From NCBI RefSeq assembly GCF_000499845.2, contig NC_023750.2, positions 4,585,478 to 4,649,477 on the forward strand: a DNA stretch of 64,000 nucleotides, given 5' to 3'. This stretch comes from Phaseolus vulgaris (lineage: Eukaryota > Streptophyta > Magnoliopsida > Fabales > Fabaceae). Below the pieces are notes generated by a model. That model saw only the letters and a program-made list of their open reading frames with translations. It was not told the origin of the DNA and did not search any database. Shown here in pieces: positions 48,610 to 62,200 of this stretch. Made by a program: the position numbers and the translations under genes. Numbering within the stretch: the stretch's first letter is position 1; each line of letters starts with the position of its first letter.

Positions 48610-50038
48610 AAATTTAATAAATTGAAGAATGAAGAAAAAAAATATTAATTTTATAGAAATTAATCTTAATTTTTCTTTCCATTATCTCTTAAATTAAATA
48701 GAAAAACAAATATTAATAATTATTATATTTATTTAATTGAATTAAATAAGCTTTTGGTACAAGTCATTTAAGTCTTCCCCAAATACTTTTTCACAATTTA
48801 AACAAAATATTTTATACACAAGTTACTTATGATTAAAATGAGTATTTTTTTGAACTGCCACTCATAACTAATAATCGGGAATTTTTGTCAAACAGTCACT
48901 TTTGGATATGGTTATACAGGAATACTTTGCATGATAATTAAGAGATCATATTGAGGTTCATTAGAGAGGATAATCGTACATTCACATATAGAGAATTTAA
49001 CCAATATTTTCTTATTAATTAATAAAACATGAACAATGTTCTTTTATGAAGTTTTTAATGGAAGCAAAAATTTCAGTAGAGTTTTTTCCACAATACAACA
49101 TGGGATCTCATTTTCTTCTTCTTCTCCTTCTTCTTAAATTTCTTTGTATAGATTCTCAAGAAAGTTAGTTGAGAAGTTTTACCTCTTCTAGATATCCTTT
49201 TGTGTCTAAAGATCTTGATTAAGTAAGATGCATTAAATTTTTTTTTATGTAATTTCCTAATGAATGGATGTACTTATCTCTTTTTGGATAATATGTTTTT
49301 GTTTGACTTTGCCTAAAGTGCAAAGTGAACGAAGTAGATAATCTTTTCAGAGTTGTCAATGTCTAGTGTTAGGGAGTTGTCGTGGAAAAATTAGTTTTAA
49401 CTCAAACTTAAAAAGATTTTGATGTTGAGTTGTACTTGAGAATTATAACAATTTTGTAAAACCACCATATTAAAATCACTACCATTAACACGATTTTTTG
49501 TAGTGTAATAATAATATTATTTCTAATTTTAGGTTATTATAACCACACACATATTTTTATTAATAATCATTATAATAATTAATTATTATGATAAATTTGA
49601 ATTTAATAATTATATTTTGTAAAATATATAGATTTAAATTATACTTATTTAAAAAAATGAATATTCTAAATTAAAATTAAGAAGTATGTATACACACACA
49701 TTTTCTCATTTAGAAGTTAACTCAAGTGAAGAATATAGTTATCTTTTGTCACTTCTTAAGTATCTTGTTGAGCTTGGAATAATGAAGTTGCTTTTTGTAA
49801 TGTTTATTTTTTCTATAATTTCAATAAGCATTTTCATCAACTTTAACATTCATGGTGAAATTTTCATATTATCTCTTTTTGGATAGTATGTATTTGCTTA
49901 ACTTTGTCTAAATTGTACAACCACACGAAGTAGAAAATCATTTTAGAGTTGTCAATACCCAATGTGAGGAAGTTGTTGAGAAAATAATAAATTTTAAGAG
50001 ATCTTAATGTTGACTGGTACTTGAGAATTATGACAATT
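48610..50038. repeat. Block B 3' flank: duplicated AT-rich and copia-derived sequence
   Basis: From about 49280 the sequence matches the flanks of copies A (30070-30720, inverted) and C (55370-55860, direct). The stretch 49280-49480 is repeated at 49880-50038, both ending in acttgagaattat-aacaatt. 49690-49870 matches the copia relic of 30540-30720. No genes. The match ends exactly at 50038, where the CACTA remnant begins. Confidence 0.7.
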
Positions 50039-51795
50039 CACTAATGTAAAATGAAGAAAAGAATGTTTTTTATTTAGTGCGGTTTTGCGCTTAAACGCAT
50101 TCGTAAAAAACGCAATGACATTTTTTAAATTAATTTGATTTACAAATGCGGCTATTTGTAAAACCGCATTTGTAAATCCTTTTTACCCTAACTTTTTTTA
50201 GCGTGCCTCACCACTTTCGTAGTTTCTTTCTATTCTTGCCTCTCGTTTGCACTATTCATCCTTTTTATGTTTGCCTCTCATTGTGTTGGCCGAAGAAGTT
50301 CATCTCTTTCGTAGTCTTCATTATAAGTTTGTAAGTTTTTGAATCGTTTTATTCCTCTCCATCTTCACAAATGCCCGTTTTATAAATTGTTTTTGTTTCC
50401 TTGCATTGGTGGTCGAAGGTACTGTTCCATTGGCTACTCCGTCGCTGCTCCGCCACCACTTCTGCTACCACCGCTGTTGCTCGCGCTCCCCTGCTACTCT
50501 TCACCACCAACGTTGGTTCACACACAAGGTTGGTGTGCTGTTTTTTTTTTTTATGTATTATAATTTGTATGTTTTAAATTTTATATTATTTAGTATTTAT
50601 TATATTTTGAATTTGTATGTTTTTTTATGTATTATAATTTGTATTTTTTAAAATTTATATTATTTAGTATTAGTACTTATTATATTTTGAATTTGTTCTT
50701 TTTTGTATTATGTAATTTATATTAAAATTTATATTATTTAGTAGTTAGTTGTTACTTTATATGTTATCTTCGACATAGAACACTGATTGAAAAATCCTAA
50801 CCATTCCAGAATATATATAATGGATCGAAATTGGATGAATTATGTTCGTATAAGTGACGAGTAAGAAAGAGGAGTAGAAGATTTTATACAATTTGTACAA
50901 CGTAATGCGATTAATAGTAGTCATGATGGAGCAAATATCAGGTGTCTGTGCGTTAACTGTTTGAATGGAAGGATATTGGATGTTAATATAATGAGAGAGC
51001 ACTTGCTATGTGATGGGTTTCTTCGATCTTATACAACTTGGACATGGCATGGTGAATTATTAAATTTACCACGTGTTTCCGTAACTGAAGACTACGTGGA
51101 GTCCACCATGGATGAAGCAGTACACGATGATGTAGATGATGATCGGTTGGAGGACATGATTCGTGATGTAGGAGCTGAGTCTTTTGCAAAAGCGCATGGA
51201 TATGGAAGTGTGTCAAGCGATGCAAAGACTCCATTGTATCCTAGATCAACTAACTTCACACGGTTGTCGGTGGTGTTAAGATTAATGAATTTAAAAGCAA
51301 TAAATGGATAGACTGATAAAAGCTTCACGGAATTGCTTTAGTTGTTGAAGGATATGCTTCAAGAAGGAAATACTCTACCTAATCGTAATTATGAGGCCAA
51401 AAAGATTCTTTGTCCAATGGGTATGGAGTATAAAAAGATACATGCATGTCCTAATGATTGTATATTATACCGAAAAGATTTTGAATTGTTGAAAAGTTGT
51501 CCGAGGTGTGGGTTATCACGTTATAAGTTGAAACAAAAAGATGATGATACTATTGAAGATATAGAAAAGCATGGACCCCCAATGAAGGTTATCTGGTATC
51601 TTCTCATCATTCCAAGAATGAAGCGTTTGTTTGCAAACCCAAACGATGCTAAGAATCTTAGATGGCATGTAAACGAGAGAAAATGTAATGGCATGTACCG
51701 ACATCCAACTGATTCTATTCAGTGGAAGAAATTTGATGATGAGTTTCCAGAGTTTGGTAAAGAATCAAGAAATATCCTACTTGATTTAACACAGA
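50039..51795 (+). mobile_element. Truncated CACTA (En/Spm) transposon
   Basis: Begins CACTA at 50039, exactly where block homology breaks. At 50078-50170 lie repeated gcggtt/aaccgca motifs (aaacgcattcg, aatgcggct, aaaccgcatt), resembling CACTA subterminal repeats. A TNP2-type transposase follows. The 3' part and the other terminus are missing; at about 51795 the sequence turns into intron 2 of a NOV-like gene copy. Confidence 0.75.
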
Positions 51796-51812
51796 AAAAT
51801 CTCTTATATTAA
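50820..51812 (+). pseudogene. CACTA TNP2-type transposase, N-terminal part
   Basis: Transposase-associated domain from ATG 50820: MDRNWMNYVRIS, IRCLCVNCLNGR and REHLLCDGFLRSYTTWTWHGE. Then MLQEGNTLPNRNYEAKKILCPMGMEY, IHACPNDCILYRKDFE and CPRCGLSRYK (Cys-rich part), and LRWHVNERKCNGMYRHPTDS and FDDEFPEFGKESRNI. All in one frame, with stops near 50862, at 51309-51311 and at 51339-51341. After SRNI the protein leaves the family sequence, and the last residues come from NOV-like intron DNA. Confidence 0.88.
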
Positions 51813-52956
51813 TCATGCTAATTCATTACTGTGGTGTTTCAAATAGATGACCAATGTTAATTTGAGTTCATATATTTCACAAACAAAAGAAGTATTATCC
51901 ACTAAAACATTGTGACTGCCAAAAGAAAAAATCAAACACACCGGCATGCTCTAATAAGAAGGCATTGCATTGATTCAAATACATTGTTGGCATGTATGAA
52001 TAATTCATTCTGGTATTTAAACACTATTTTTTCTTCACTGAAAACAAGATCTTCGTAGCAAGATTACAATATCTTTTGTTGAGACAGATAAGAGAGAGCA
52101 AGAACCTTTTTCTCCAATGTAACCACAGCTCCTGTTGCCTTTCTTTGTGGAGCGTCCAACACTGCATACAGATTCAATGTTTTTGGGGGAGAAACCCTTT
52201 TCATTGTTGAATATGAGTAGTGTAGCTGGAGCACCAGTAGCTGTAATGTCCTTGGAAGTAATGATGAACTCCAGTGAAGGCTTCACTCCTTCAGAGTACA
52301 GATTAATCATCTTCTGCATTCTGTTAAAAGTTACAGCAGTTTAATTATTTACTACATGAAGCAACAAGTTGAACACAAAAATAAGAGAATACATCATAGG
52401 CAGCAATTTTTTTTCTGATTTCATTAACATGTCTTAACTTTACATTGTGAAGTAGCCCTATCAAATATAATGAATGGATAAATCCACAATTCAAAATGAT
52501 TCAGACTATGTTAACAATATTAGAAAAATTACATAAAAGTACTATGATAAAATACTATAGTACATCAAAATGATTCTCTATGTTATTTTGTCAACACAAA
52601 ATGCACAGAAAGCACCAAAGTTAGGGGGTGACTTATATCTCCTTGCAAGTTTCTGTTAGCATCTTTTACGTTGGATTACATGTTCTATCTAACATTGCAT
52701 AAATAAATAAGTAGAACTGCTAACACAACATTGAACACTAAGATGGGGAAAAACATTGAAACATTGAGATGTATGTTGCTAAGTAGTAAGTGGGAACCTG
52801 AATGAGTTCCATCAGGAAGTGAACATCTTTGGTATAGAGTTCAACAGAGAGATTTTTGACAGCTTGGTGCAAATCTTCTATCAAAGGGTTTGGATCTTTG
52901 CCAATGGAAAATTTGTTCCTTCGTATTTCTTCAATGTGCTCCTTTGGTGTACCCAT
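51796..52956 (-). pseudogene. NO VEIN-like ATPase gene, copy B (exons 1-2 only)
   Basis: Exon 1 52956-52798 (MGTPKEHIEEIRRNKFSIGK onward, 53 codons) and exon 2 52320-52106, 215 nt instead of 211 in copies A and C. The extra 4 bp, right after the NAED codons (aatgcagaagatgattaat), shift the frame and give an immediate TAA. Intron 2 is kept to about 51796, just short of the exon 3 acceptor, where the CACTA fragment begins. Exons 3-5 are absent. The TATA region is altered compared with A and C. Confidence 0.9.
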
Positions 52957-53900
52957 TTTCTATTTGATCACTGCTCACAATCACAACCAAAGGGTTAGAG
53001 AGAGTTAATACATAAAACAGAAAAGAGTGATCAAGTTAGTCTAAGGGCACTCATGGATTACTTCATTATTTTTATGATTACAATTATTGTTGTTATTACA
53101 ATTAAAAGTTTATAATTAATATATATTTATAATTAATAGCACATAATTATATAAGTGTGTAACAATTTTTAAAATAATAAAATATATTTTTTTTCTTTTT
53201 TTCTTTAAATGACATATATAAAACTAATATTTATAAATTTTTTTAATGTATTTACACAAAATAAGTTTGTGTAAACAAAATTTTTTAGTTCTCCACTATC
53301 TATCTACTCTTTTTAAAATAATCTTCATCCAAAATTACACTATGTTTTTTCAATATCCATTTCTTATTCTAGTTCACCAATACTCAAATTATATAAAAAA
53401 TTTACTGAAAATATCAGATCATTTTATGCCTGATAAAATCAAATCCTAATACACTCAACTATTTATATCATTTAGTATATAAAAATATGTTTACTCCATT
53501 CAATAAATTTATGCACCACAAAATCAAAAACAAAACAATTATCCGAATAAATTTAAGAATATCACTATTAACTAAGTATCAACCTCAATAACTAAATATT
53601 CATAAAAATCACATTTGCTTTCATGATTTATCCAACATCATTATAAATTGATTCTTCTAATCTCCAGAATTATATCTCTCTTAAGATACTACAAAACTTC
53701 AATCCGAAAATTCCTCTTATATATTAACTAAATATTTATATTTTACATCAGTTTTTATCCCATATAATATCACATGTTATCAAAATATATTTTCTCCTTC
53801 AAAAATTAAATATCATTTTTTTTCTAATTCTAACCATAATATAACACAGATATGGTCAAAATAATAGAATTTTTTTGCTTTGTTACGTGAATCACTCTTT
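52957..53900. other. Block B 5' flank
   Basis: AT-rich. It matches the upstream DNA of copy A (21960-22430, inverted) and of copy C (63230-64000, direct) in a mosaic: some parts are shared only with A, others only with C. No gene. Confidence 0.65.
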
Positions 53901-54597
53901 CATGCATGTATATTTTCATTAATCAAAATAAGTGAAAATCGTGGGACCCATGTGCATTTAAATAATTTTTGAAGAATAAAACTTAAAAATATGCAGTAGC
54001 TTGAAACCAACACCTCATGTGCGATTATTTAATATATAAATAAACTATATATAACTTAATTTAATATTTGACAATTATGGATTATTACGTGATTTGGCAG
54101 TATACTGTATTTTCTTATGTCTCAGAGATATCTTAAAATTATTTTTGTTGCTCTAAAATGTATTTGGTTTGCTCTTTGCATTGATAGAAGACTTGTACCA
54201 TACATAATAATTGTTTTGTGATTGTTAGATATAGTAAGTTTAGTAAGTTTCTGATTAAACTCTTGTAGCGTGATGTGCTAACATCAAATGCTATACCATC
54301 TTTTTGTAGCTTTGCATCTTTTTGTAGCTTTGCATTAGGGAGTAGTAACAAATTTTCAATGGGAAATCTTAGAACTTTTTTAGTAAAGTCTCAATATATC
54401 TTAAAATATTTTTTCTTTTTGTTGTTTAACCTTTCTGTTGGAGAGGTATTTCATCAAGTCAAGATCGGTCATCTCAAATGTTTACATTCAATACTTTTCA
54501 ACACCATCATCATTATCTTCATATTGTTTCCTATTTAGATAAGACAATTTAAGATATAGAGACAATACGAGTATCATATTTAAGTTTAGATACAAAT
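53901..54597. other. Intergenic DNA, nothing recognised
   Basis: AT-rich DNA with a short direct repeat (tctttttgtagctttgca, twice near 54300-54335). No gene or element ends seen. Confidence 0.4.
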
Positions 54598-55140
54598 CAA
54601 TAGTCTCATATAGTTTAGGAGTCGAGATAAAAGATAATTCAAACAGACCTTTCACCATTGACCCTCTGAGATGTCTTTCAAGGATAAAGTCGCGATGAAG
54701 CTTCGAGCTCCAAAACGGACAATGTTTCGGATGCGATGATTGACCCTAGTGGTGCTATCTCAATGGACTTGAAATCATAATGTTGGCACCATTTATGGGA
54801 ATGGAAAAGTGGTTCCAAAGACGAATCATCGTTCCTTTAGCCCTTGACTAAGGCTTGTTCCGGTACACCCAATAGTCTCACATTGCTTAGGAGTAAAAGC
54901 GAAGGACAATTTAAATACGTCTTCCCCCTTAACCCTCTAAGACGTCTTTTACAGACAAAACCGTGATGGAACTCTGAATTTCAAAACGAACAATATCTCG
55001 AATGCAATGATTGACCATAATAATATTATTTTAATGGACATGAGGTTGGAACAATATTGATTGTAAGTCTTGATTTATAATTTTGACTCACTCTTACTCC
55101 TCTGAATCTTTAACCAATGAGTAGTACTCATTAGTTTTGT
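54598..55140. repeat. ~270-bp tandem duplication
   Basis: Two degenerate units with the shared order aatagtctca, ttaggagt, accctctgagatgtcttt, caaaacgaacaat, gatgattgacc and aatggacat, at about 54598-54868 and 54869-55140. Such sequences often derive from LTRs; no ends could be set. Confidence 0.6.
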
Positions 55141-55369
55141 TTTACCATGCTCGCTTTAATTTTATAGATACATAGAAAAAAATATATATAATAATAGAAA
55201 TAGGAATTTTAGTCACACTTCTCTCTGTTTTTTTTTAGTTATCCTTGACCCGTTCCAAGAAGTTAAAGTAATTGTTCATAAAACATATTTCAATTCAAAG
55301 TTCAATATGACTCACTCTCTTCAAACGTGTGCATGTCTCTCAAGCAGTGTATTTCAAATTTTCCCTATA

Positions 55370-56232
55370 ATTTCAATAAACATTTTCATCAACTTTAACA
55401 TCTTTATTCATGGTGAGCATTTCTAAATTATGTCTTTTTAGATAGTATATATTTGCTTGACTTTGCCTGAATTGTACCATCCTACGAAGTAGATAATCTT
55501 TTTAGATTTGTCAATGCCAAATATAAGGGAGTTAAGGAAAAAATAGTTTAACTCAAATTCTAAGAGATTTTAATGTTGACTGATACTTGAGAATTATGAA
55601 CAATTGTGTAGAACCACAGTATTAAAACCACTACAATTAATGCAATTTTTTGTAGCGTGATAATAATATTATTTCTAACTTTAGGTCATTATAACCACAC
55701 ACATATATTTGTATTAATAATCATTATCATAAATTAAATATTATGATAAATTTGAATTTAATAATTATTACATTTTGTAAAAATATAGATTTAATTTATA
55801 CTTATTTAAAAATAAAAAATAATGCATATTCTAAAATAAAATTAAGAAGTGTATACATATATGGTCATTACAAATATGTAGGTGATTTATTTTGAGGTAA
55901 TTAATGCTCTTGCAATATTTATGGACTTCATGAATAAAATTGTCCTTACTTTAACAAAGTACTCTTTATATATCATATCCACATATACTTAATCTTATGA
56001 AGAGCATGAAAAATACATGAGAGATGTACTTGGTGTGTTACAGGAGAAAAAGTTGAAAGAAATTAAGTTTTGGGGCATGTGGTATCAAACAAAGGATTTT
56101 TTAAGGTTCCACAAGCAAATTAATCGAACTATTTACAGTTAGAACAGGCAAAAATAAAGGAACAAATTTGAAAAAGATAATGAAACATTCATTTAGAGAT
56201 ATATGTAAGTATGGCTCAGAATCCAGCGAGTA
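55370..56232. other. Block C 3' flank
   Basis: Matches the 3' flank of copy A in reverse complement down to about 55370. No genes. Confidence 0.65.
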
Positions 56233-59200
56233 CTATCTCTTCCAATTCTTCAACAAAATTCTGGATGTGATCTCATAGAAACACTTTGCTGAAAAAACAA
56301 AACAACACTATGAATCAGAAAATTAAAAATAATAAAATCAATAAATTGTAAATAGTATATAAAATGATAACAAAAAATACCTTAAATACTTGTGGATCCA
56401 AATACAGAACTGAGGAAGTCATCATCCTCAGAGAAAATCTGCAAGTTCTTGGAGTCCATGAGGAAGTCAATTGCCTCCTCATTGAACTTCAGCAAAAGAG
56501 CCAACCTGATGAGCTCAGAGAGTGGAGCAACATGATCGTGATTCTCCATCAAAACACCCTCTGATATGGCTTCTGAAAAATATGTTGCATACTTTACCAA
56601 GCCAGCATTTTCACCATGCCAGTTCATTTGGGTGAAAAACATTGAACTTTGACTCTCCCAACGAACCATTCTGTTTTCCCTTTTGGTAATGATGTTCCCT
56701 GATGATAATGACAAACTATAACTTACATTTATTGAATCTTTGATTTCAAAGAAACTCAAGTTGAGTAGACCTTTGACAGCTTCATGCCTCTTGTTTGGTT
56801 CCATTTTAAGGCTGGAACAAGCAAGAAAACCAAGAATAAGTTTCACCAACACCTTCACATTACAAACATTAGCAGCATCAATCTGCTTAAGTTCAACAAC
56901 ATTCGGCAGTGAGGGATCTTCAGTGCATATACACTCAGATACACTTCGAGCACCAATCTTTCTGTACAAATCAGATAAATCATTCCTAGATGACGGCACC
57001 AAGTCCTGAGGATACCAGACAAAGACTTTCTCCATCTCAAATAGCCTCTTCATATGAAGGTTGTCAGGAATGAAAACATCTTTCTTCTCTAGCAAGAATA
57101 TCTCATTGTTGCCTGAAGTAGCAGGAAGCTTCAGGAACCTTTTAGAAAGTTTTTTCTCAGTATCTAAGGTAAAATGGTGTAACATATATAACCAGAACTT
57201 ATGGCACTTGTCGTATGACAGCTGTTCCACTGAACTCTCCCATTCATTCCAAAGGTTGACATAATCATCAACTGAGGGCTTATTCCTGACTTTCATGTCT
57301 GAGGAGAAAAAGGGAAGAATCTTCTTATCATAGATATCTTCTAGAACATAAAATTTGGAAGCAAAAAGATTATCAGGATCATGTATCACACATTCTTTTG
57401 CATGCACCCACTTTGCACTTTCTAGTATCCAAATCTTAGTGGTTGCTGCTACATCCTGAGTTTGGCGGTGTTCACTTAAGTACCTATAAAATCCAAAATG
57501 TTGTGATAATTTGACCCAAAATAAATATCAGGAATCTGATCGAGTAAAGAATATAATAAGTCTGTAACAAAAGAACATGTTGACAATAATAAATGATTAT
57601 TTTCTACCTCGATGTTAGTTAACACACACATAGAGATTCCTTTTAGTTCGAAAATTCTATAACAGAAACTCACAGTAATCCAAATTCTATAATATGACTT
57701 CATCTAGTGACCCAAATAATCTTATTAAAGAGAAAATAGTAATAAATCCTTGGACAAAAGTTTGAACACAAAAGACAAAAAAATATATTCTTGAGAGATT
57801 ATTTGCTTAGCAGCCAAAAATATGCTTGAGTTGAGAGTACCTGTATATTTGCACAATAGTGTTATCATCGGAGACAGAGTCAAGGTACTTAGCAGCCAAA
57901 ACACATCCTTCCTCAAGGTCAACAATGACTCCTATTTCTTTGAGTTCTTTTTTGTAAGATGCAATTTGGGGACCATAAAAATTGGCATCAATGAAAAGCC
58001 CATCAGTTGGCTTGAAGTACACACCCCACTTGGAATAGAACAACAGACACTGATCTGGAGACTTATAACCATCATGAGTTTTCAACCAGTTTGTAGACAA
58101 TCTTTTTTTGAAGGCTTCATCAAGGGGCGACACAGCCCCTTTGAGTAGAAGTCGAATACACTTCAAAAAAGAAAAGACACTTTCAGGAGCAATGGTGGAG
58201 GGATCTGAAGGAAAATTTAAATGTTCAAGCACAAAGTTCACCCCATCTTTCAATTCAGTAACAACACCAAAGCTCTTCAGCTCTTTCTTGTACTCATGAA
58301 TTTCTGTACCATAAAAGCTGTCATCAATGAAAGGAAGACAAGTTATTGAAGAAATAGATTTCCATGACACACCATCAAGAATGCAATCTCTTGGAACACT
58401 ATAACCACAATTCCTGGTAAGCAACCACTTCTCATTTCGTATGGTCTCTAAGAGATCAGCAGGAAATTTATATTGAGTTCCCTTCAGCACTCTGTGACAT
58501 GAAAGAAACGATTTCACGTGTTGTTGTTTAAAGGAAGTTTTGGATGCCTTCTGTTTGAACTGACGAACAAATCCTTTGATAGCTTCCTCAAAGTCAACCA
58601 CCACCCCTATTTGCTTCAATTCACCTTTGTAACTGAAAATCCTCTCTTCGTAGAATTTTTAATCAATCACAGGAAGACCACCAAATACCTCCAAAATGCA
58701 GCCCCATACAGGATCAGACAAAAAACAATCACCTGGAAATTTGAAACCCATGTTCGTCTTCACGCAGCTTGAAGTCTTGATTGAATTCACAAGTTCAACC
58801 GAGGCAGAGGAAAACTTTACGCATTCCATCAACAACAGAAACGCCTCAGCATTCAAAATGGCAAAGTTTGATGGTAATTCTAAATGATCAAAGACAACTT
58901 GATGATAGTTACTACTAAAGCCAACAATCACACCAAGCAACATAAGCTCCTCTTTGAAATTATAAATTTCCTTACCAAAATAAGTTCTATCAATAAAAGG
59001 AATAGCACTAATTTGTGCTGCAAATTCCCATTCCTCCTCATATAACACAGATCCCTCAGGAGACCTGAGACCAAGAGATGTATTCAACCACTTACCTTTC
59101 TTGACGCAGTTAACAAATTTGTCTAAAGGAAGAATACGTTCCCTCAGACATTTAATGAATTCAAGAATCAGAATAACATGATTGCGGCTTAAATTGTAAT

Positions 59201-62200
59201 TTTCTGCTCTATTCATTAATTCTTTTCCAATGAATTCGCAAGCCTCCTCATAACTGAACATCACACCAACAATTTTCAGTTCCTCCTTATACTGATGTAT
59301 CCTACTTCCATAGAACGTCTCATCAACGAGTGGAATGTCTACAAGAGCAGAACAACTTTCCAGAATTCTTCCCAAAGATGATTCAATAAAGAATGATTTT
59401 GAAGGTGGCATCCATCCATTGACTGTAACTTTGAGCCAGCTGCCATTCTTTATGCATTCTAAGAATCTCTGTGGTATACCATCTGACTTGGAATTTAGGT
59501 TCTTAATCCAATGCAAAAGCAAAAAGGCATTCTCTTTTGTAAGTCGTGTATCTGCCGCAGAAAATCCAGCATTGGGAGGGTATAAATCAGGAATATCAGA
59601 AGCACCGAGGTGATCAGTCATGAATTTGATGAGCTTCTGGTAGTCTGTAGATTGACCCGCATAAGTAGACCTATTCAAGTATACCTCTCTCAGCTCAACA
59701 TAATTTTGATTCACCCAAGGATTTGACACCATCAACTTTGCCCAATTGCTTACTCTAGCTGGCAAAAGAACCTTTTCTCTAGATGTATTCACATTGCCAT
59801 ACTTGTCCACAATTGGCATAGACTTACAGAGTTCGTCAACTTCAAAGCTGGAAATGTAATCTTTGGAAAAAGAATGATACAGGAAATTAGCATATATAAT
59901 GGCAAGCTTGGAGTCGTTTAATATGGAGATGCAAAGGTTTTCTGCAAAATCGTACACATTCAAAGTAGTAAATCTGACTTCATTTTCTAGCCACTCCAGC
60001 AAAGTAGTCCTTTGAGGAAAAGTTAAGATAGCTTGCTGAGTAGGTTCAGGGATAAAATATTGATCGGTTACACAAGAAAATTCCATGTTCCAACTAATAA
60101 ACCAAGATTGAGGACAAGACTTCTTAGAATCTGCCTGAACCAATTCCTTGGACCCCTTTCTACAATCATAAACACTGCAATGCGATACACTCCCATCAGA
60201 ACACACATACTTAAGCAATGGAATGTACGCCATGTTGGACCCATCAAAGAAAGACTTCCAATTTGTAGAAAAAAAGAGTAAAAGATTGAGATACGATTTT
60301 TCAGATAATCTATCCACAAGAACTGAATTCTTAATGCACTTTTCATACCAGGGAGATTTAACATGTTCTACACCTAAAAACTCGAGTATGAGGTCATACT
60401 CACTCATATCAAGAGCACAACTCAAGATTTTCCTTTCATCATAAGAAGATAGGTTGTGCAAGTGTATTCCTTCAGCCCGAGCATCATTCAAAACATTCCA
60501 GAACCCAGGCAGAAGCCGTCCTACTTCACGTGGCTTACAGAAGTGCTTCTGCTCCTTGTAAGTCTCTATGGGAATTATGTTTTCTTCAAGCAGTTTCTTT
60601 TTTATTTTCTCCCTCACGTAGTATAATTTCTCGTATGAAGAACTTCTGATTGGAATGAATTTGAACATGTTTGCCAGAGTGGATACAGGAGCTTGATCTG
60701 ACCCTAAGATAAGCGCTTTGAATGAATCAACAAAAGCTGTTGGAACACATTCTAGTATTCCATGGTTCCACTTGTCATCCATGAGAATTGTTTCCCTAGA
60801 AGATGCCAAGACAAAATCTGCTTGAATTATGAATGGGAAATTAGTGACCATTTCTGTGGGAAGAAAAGCATAGACCCCAGATGAGCTCATTCCCCTATTA
60901 AGCCTATCCTGATGTGGGAAGGCTAATGTAACAACCCACTCCTCCACATCCTTTCTCTTTTCCACCACATTTTCCATCCTCACAGGAAACTTTTGCCTCC
61001 ACATATAGTAGCTGCATTCCTTATCGGAACCACCATTTTCCGCAGCGGTTAAGTGCAAAGTGTAGGACTCAGCATTCATGTTTTTCCTGGAAACAAAGTT
61101 AACCTCACTTGAAATTGATATTGCACTAACTTTATTTTTCTTGGAATCCTCATTAAGTTCTCTTACAGAAAGATGTCTGATCTTCGCAAGAAACAAGAGA
61201 AGTTCTGGATGAAAGTTTGAGAGCTGCAGTTTCACAGGAGTGACTTTATCAGGCTTCAGAGGTAAGACAATTGTTGTAGTTGGAAGCAAATCAACTCCAC
61301 CACCATATATGTCTTTTATGTCTTGAAGCGTTGGCTTCTCCTTAACCCACTCAGGAACTATATACCCAAGGCCACATTGTGGACAAGGCTTCTCGTTGAA
61401 GCGTATCTGATATCCATTGCTGAAAATATATGGCTGAGTGGTAACCAGAAACACACTCTTGAACCCAATTCCTACAAGTCAACCAAAGGGAAAATTATGT
61501 CATGCAATGCACCACCTTTAACTCAGAAAAATCTCTTATATTAATCATGCAAATTCATTTATGTGGTGTTTTTCAAATAGATGACCAATGTTAATTTGAG
61601 TTCATATATTTCACAACAAAAGCAGTATTATTCTCTAAAACATTGTGACTGCCAAAAAAAATCAAACACACCGGCACACTCTAATGACAAGGCATTGCAT
61701 TAATTCAAATACGTTGTTGGCATGTATGAATAATTCATTCTGGTATTTTAACACTATTTTTTCTTCACTTAAAACAAGATCTTTGTAACAAGATTTTGAG
61801 ACAGACAAGAGAAAGCATGTACCTTTTTCTCCAATGTAACCACTGCTCCTGTTGCCTTTCTTTGTGGACCGTCCAATACTGCATACAGATTCAATGTTTT
61901 TGTGGGAGAAACCCTTTTCATTGTTGAAAATCAGTAATGTAGCTGGAGCACCAGTAGCTGTAATGTCCTTGGAAGTTATGATGAACTCCAGTGACGGCTT
62001 CACTCCTTTAGAGTACAGATTATCTTCTGCATTCTGTTAAAAGTAACAGTAGATTGATAGTGTTATATTATCTAACAGTTTAATCATTTACCACATGAAG
62101 CAACAAATTGAACACAAAAATAAGAGAAAATATATCATAGGCAGCAATTTTTTTCTGATTTCATTAACATGCCTTAACTTTACATTGTGAAGCAGCCCTA

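Noticed and set aside
50339..50651. Pro/Leu-rich open frame before the CACTA transposase
   Set aside because: Low-complexity CT-rich DNA in the untranslated part of the element.
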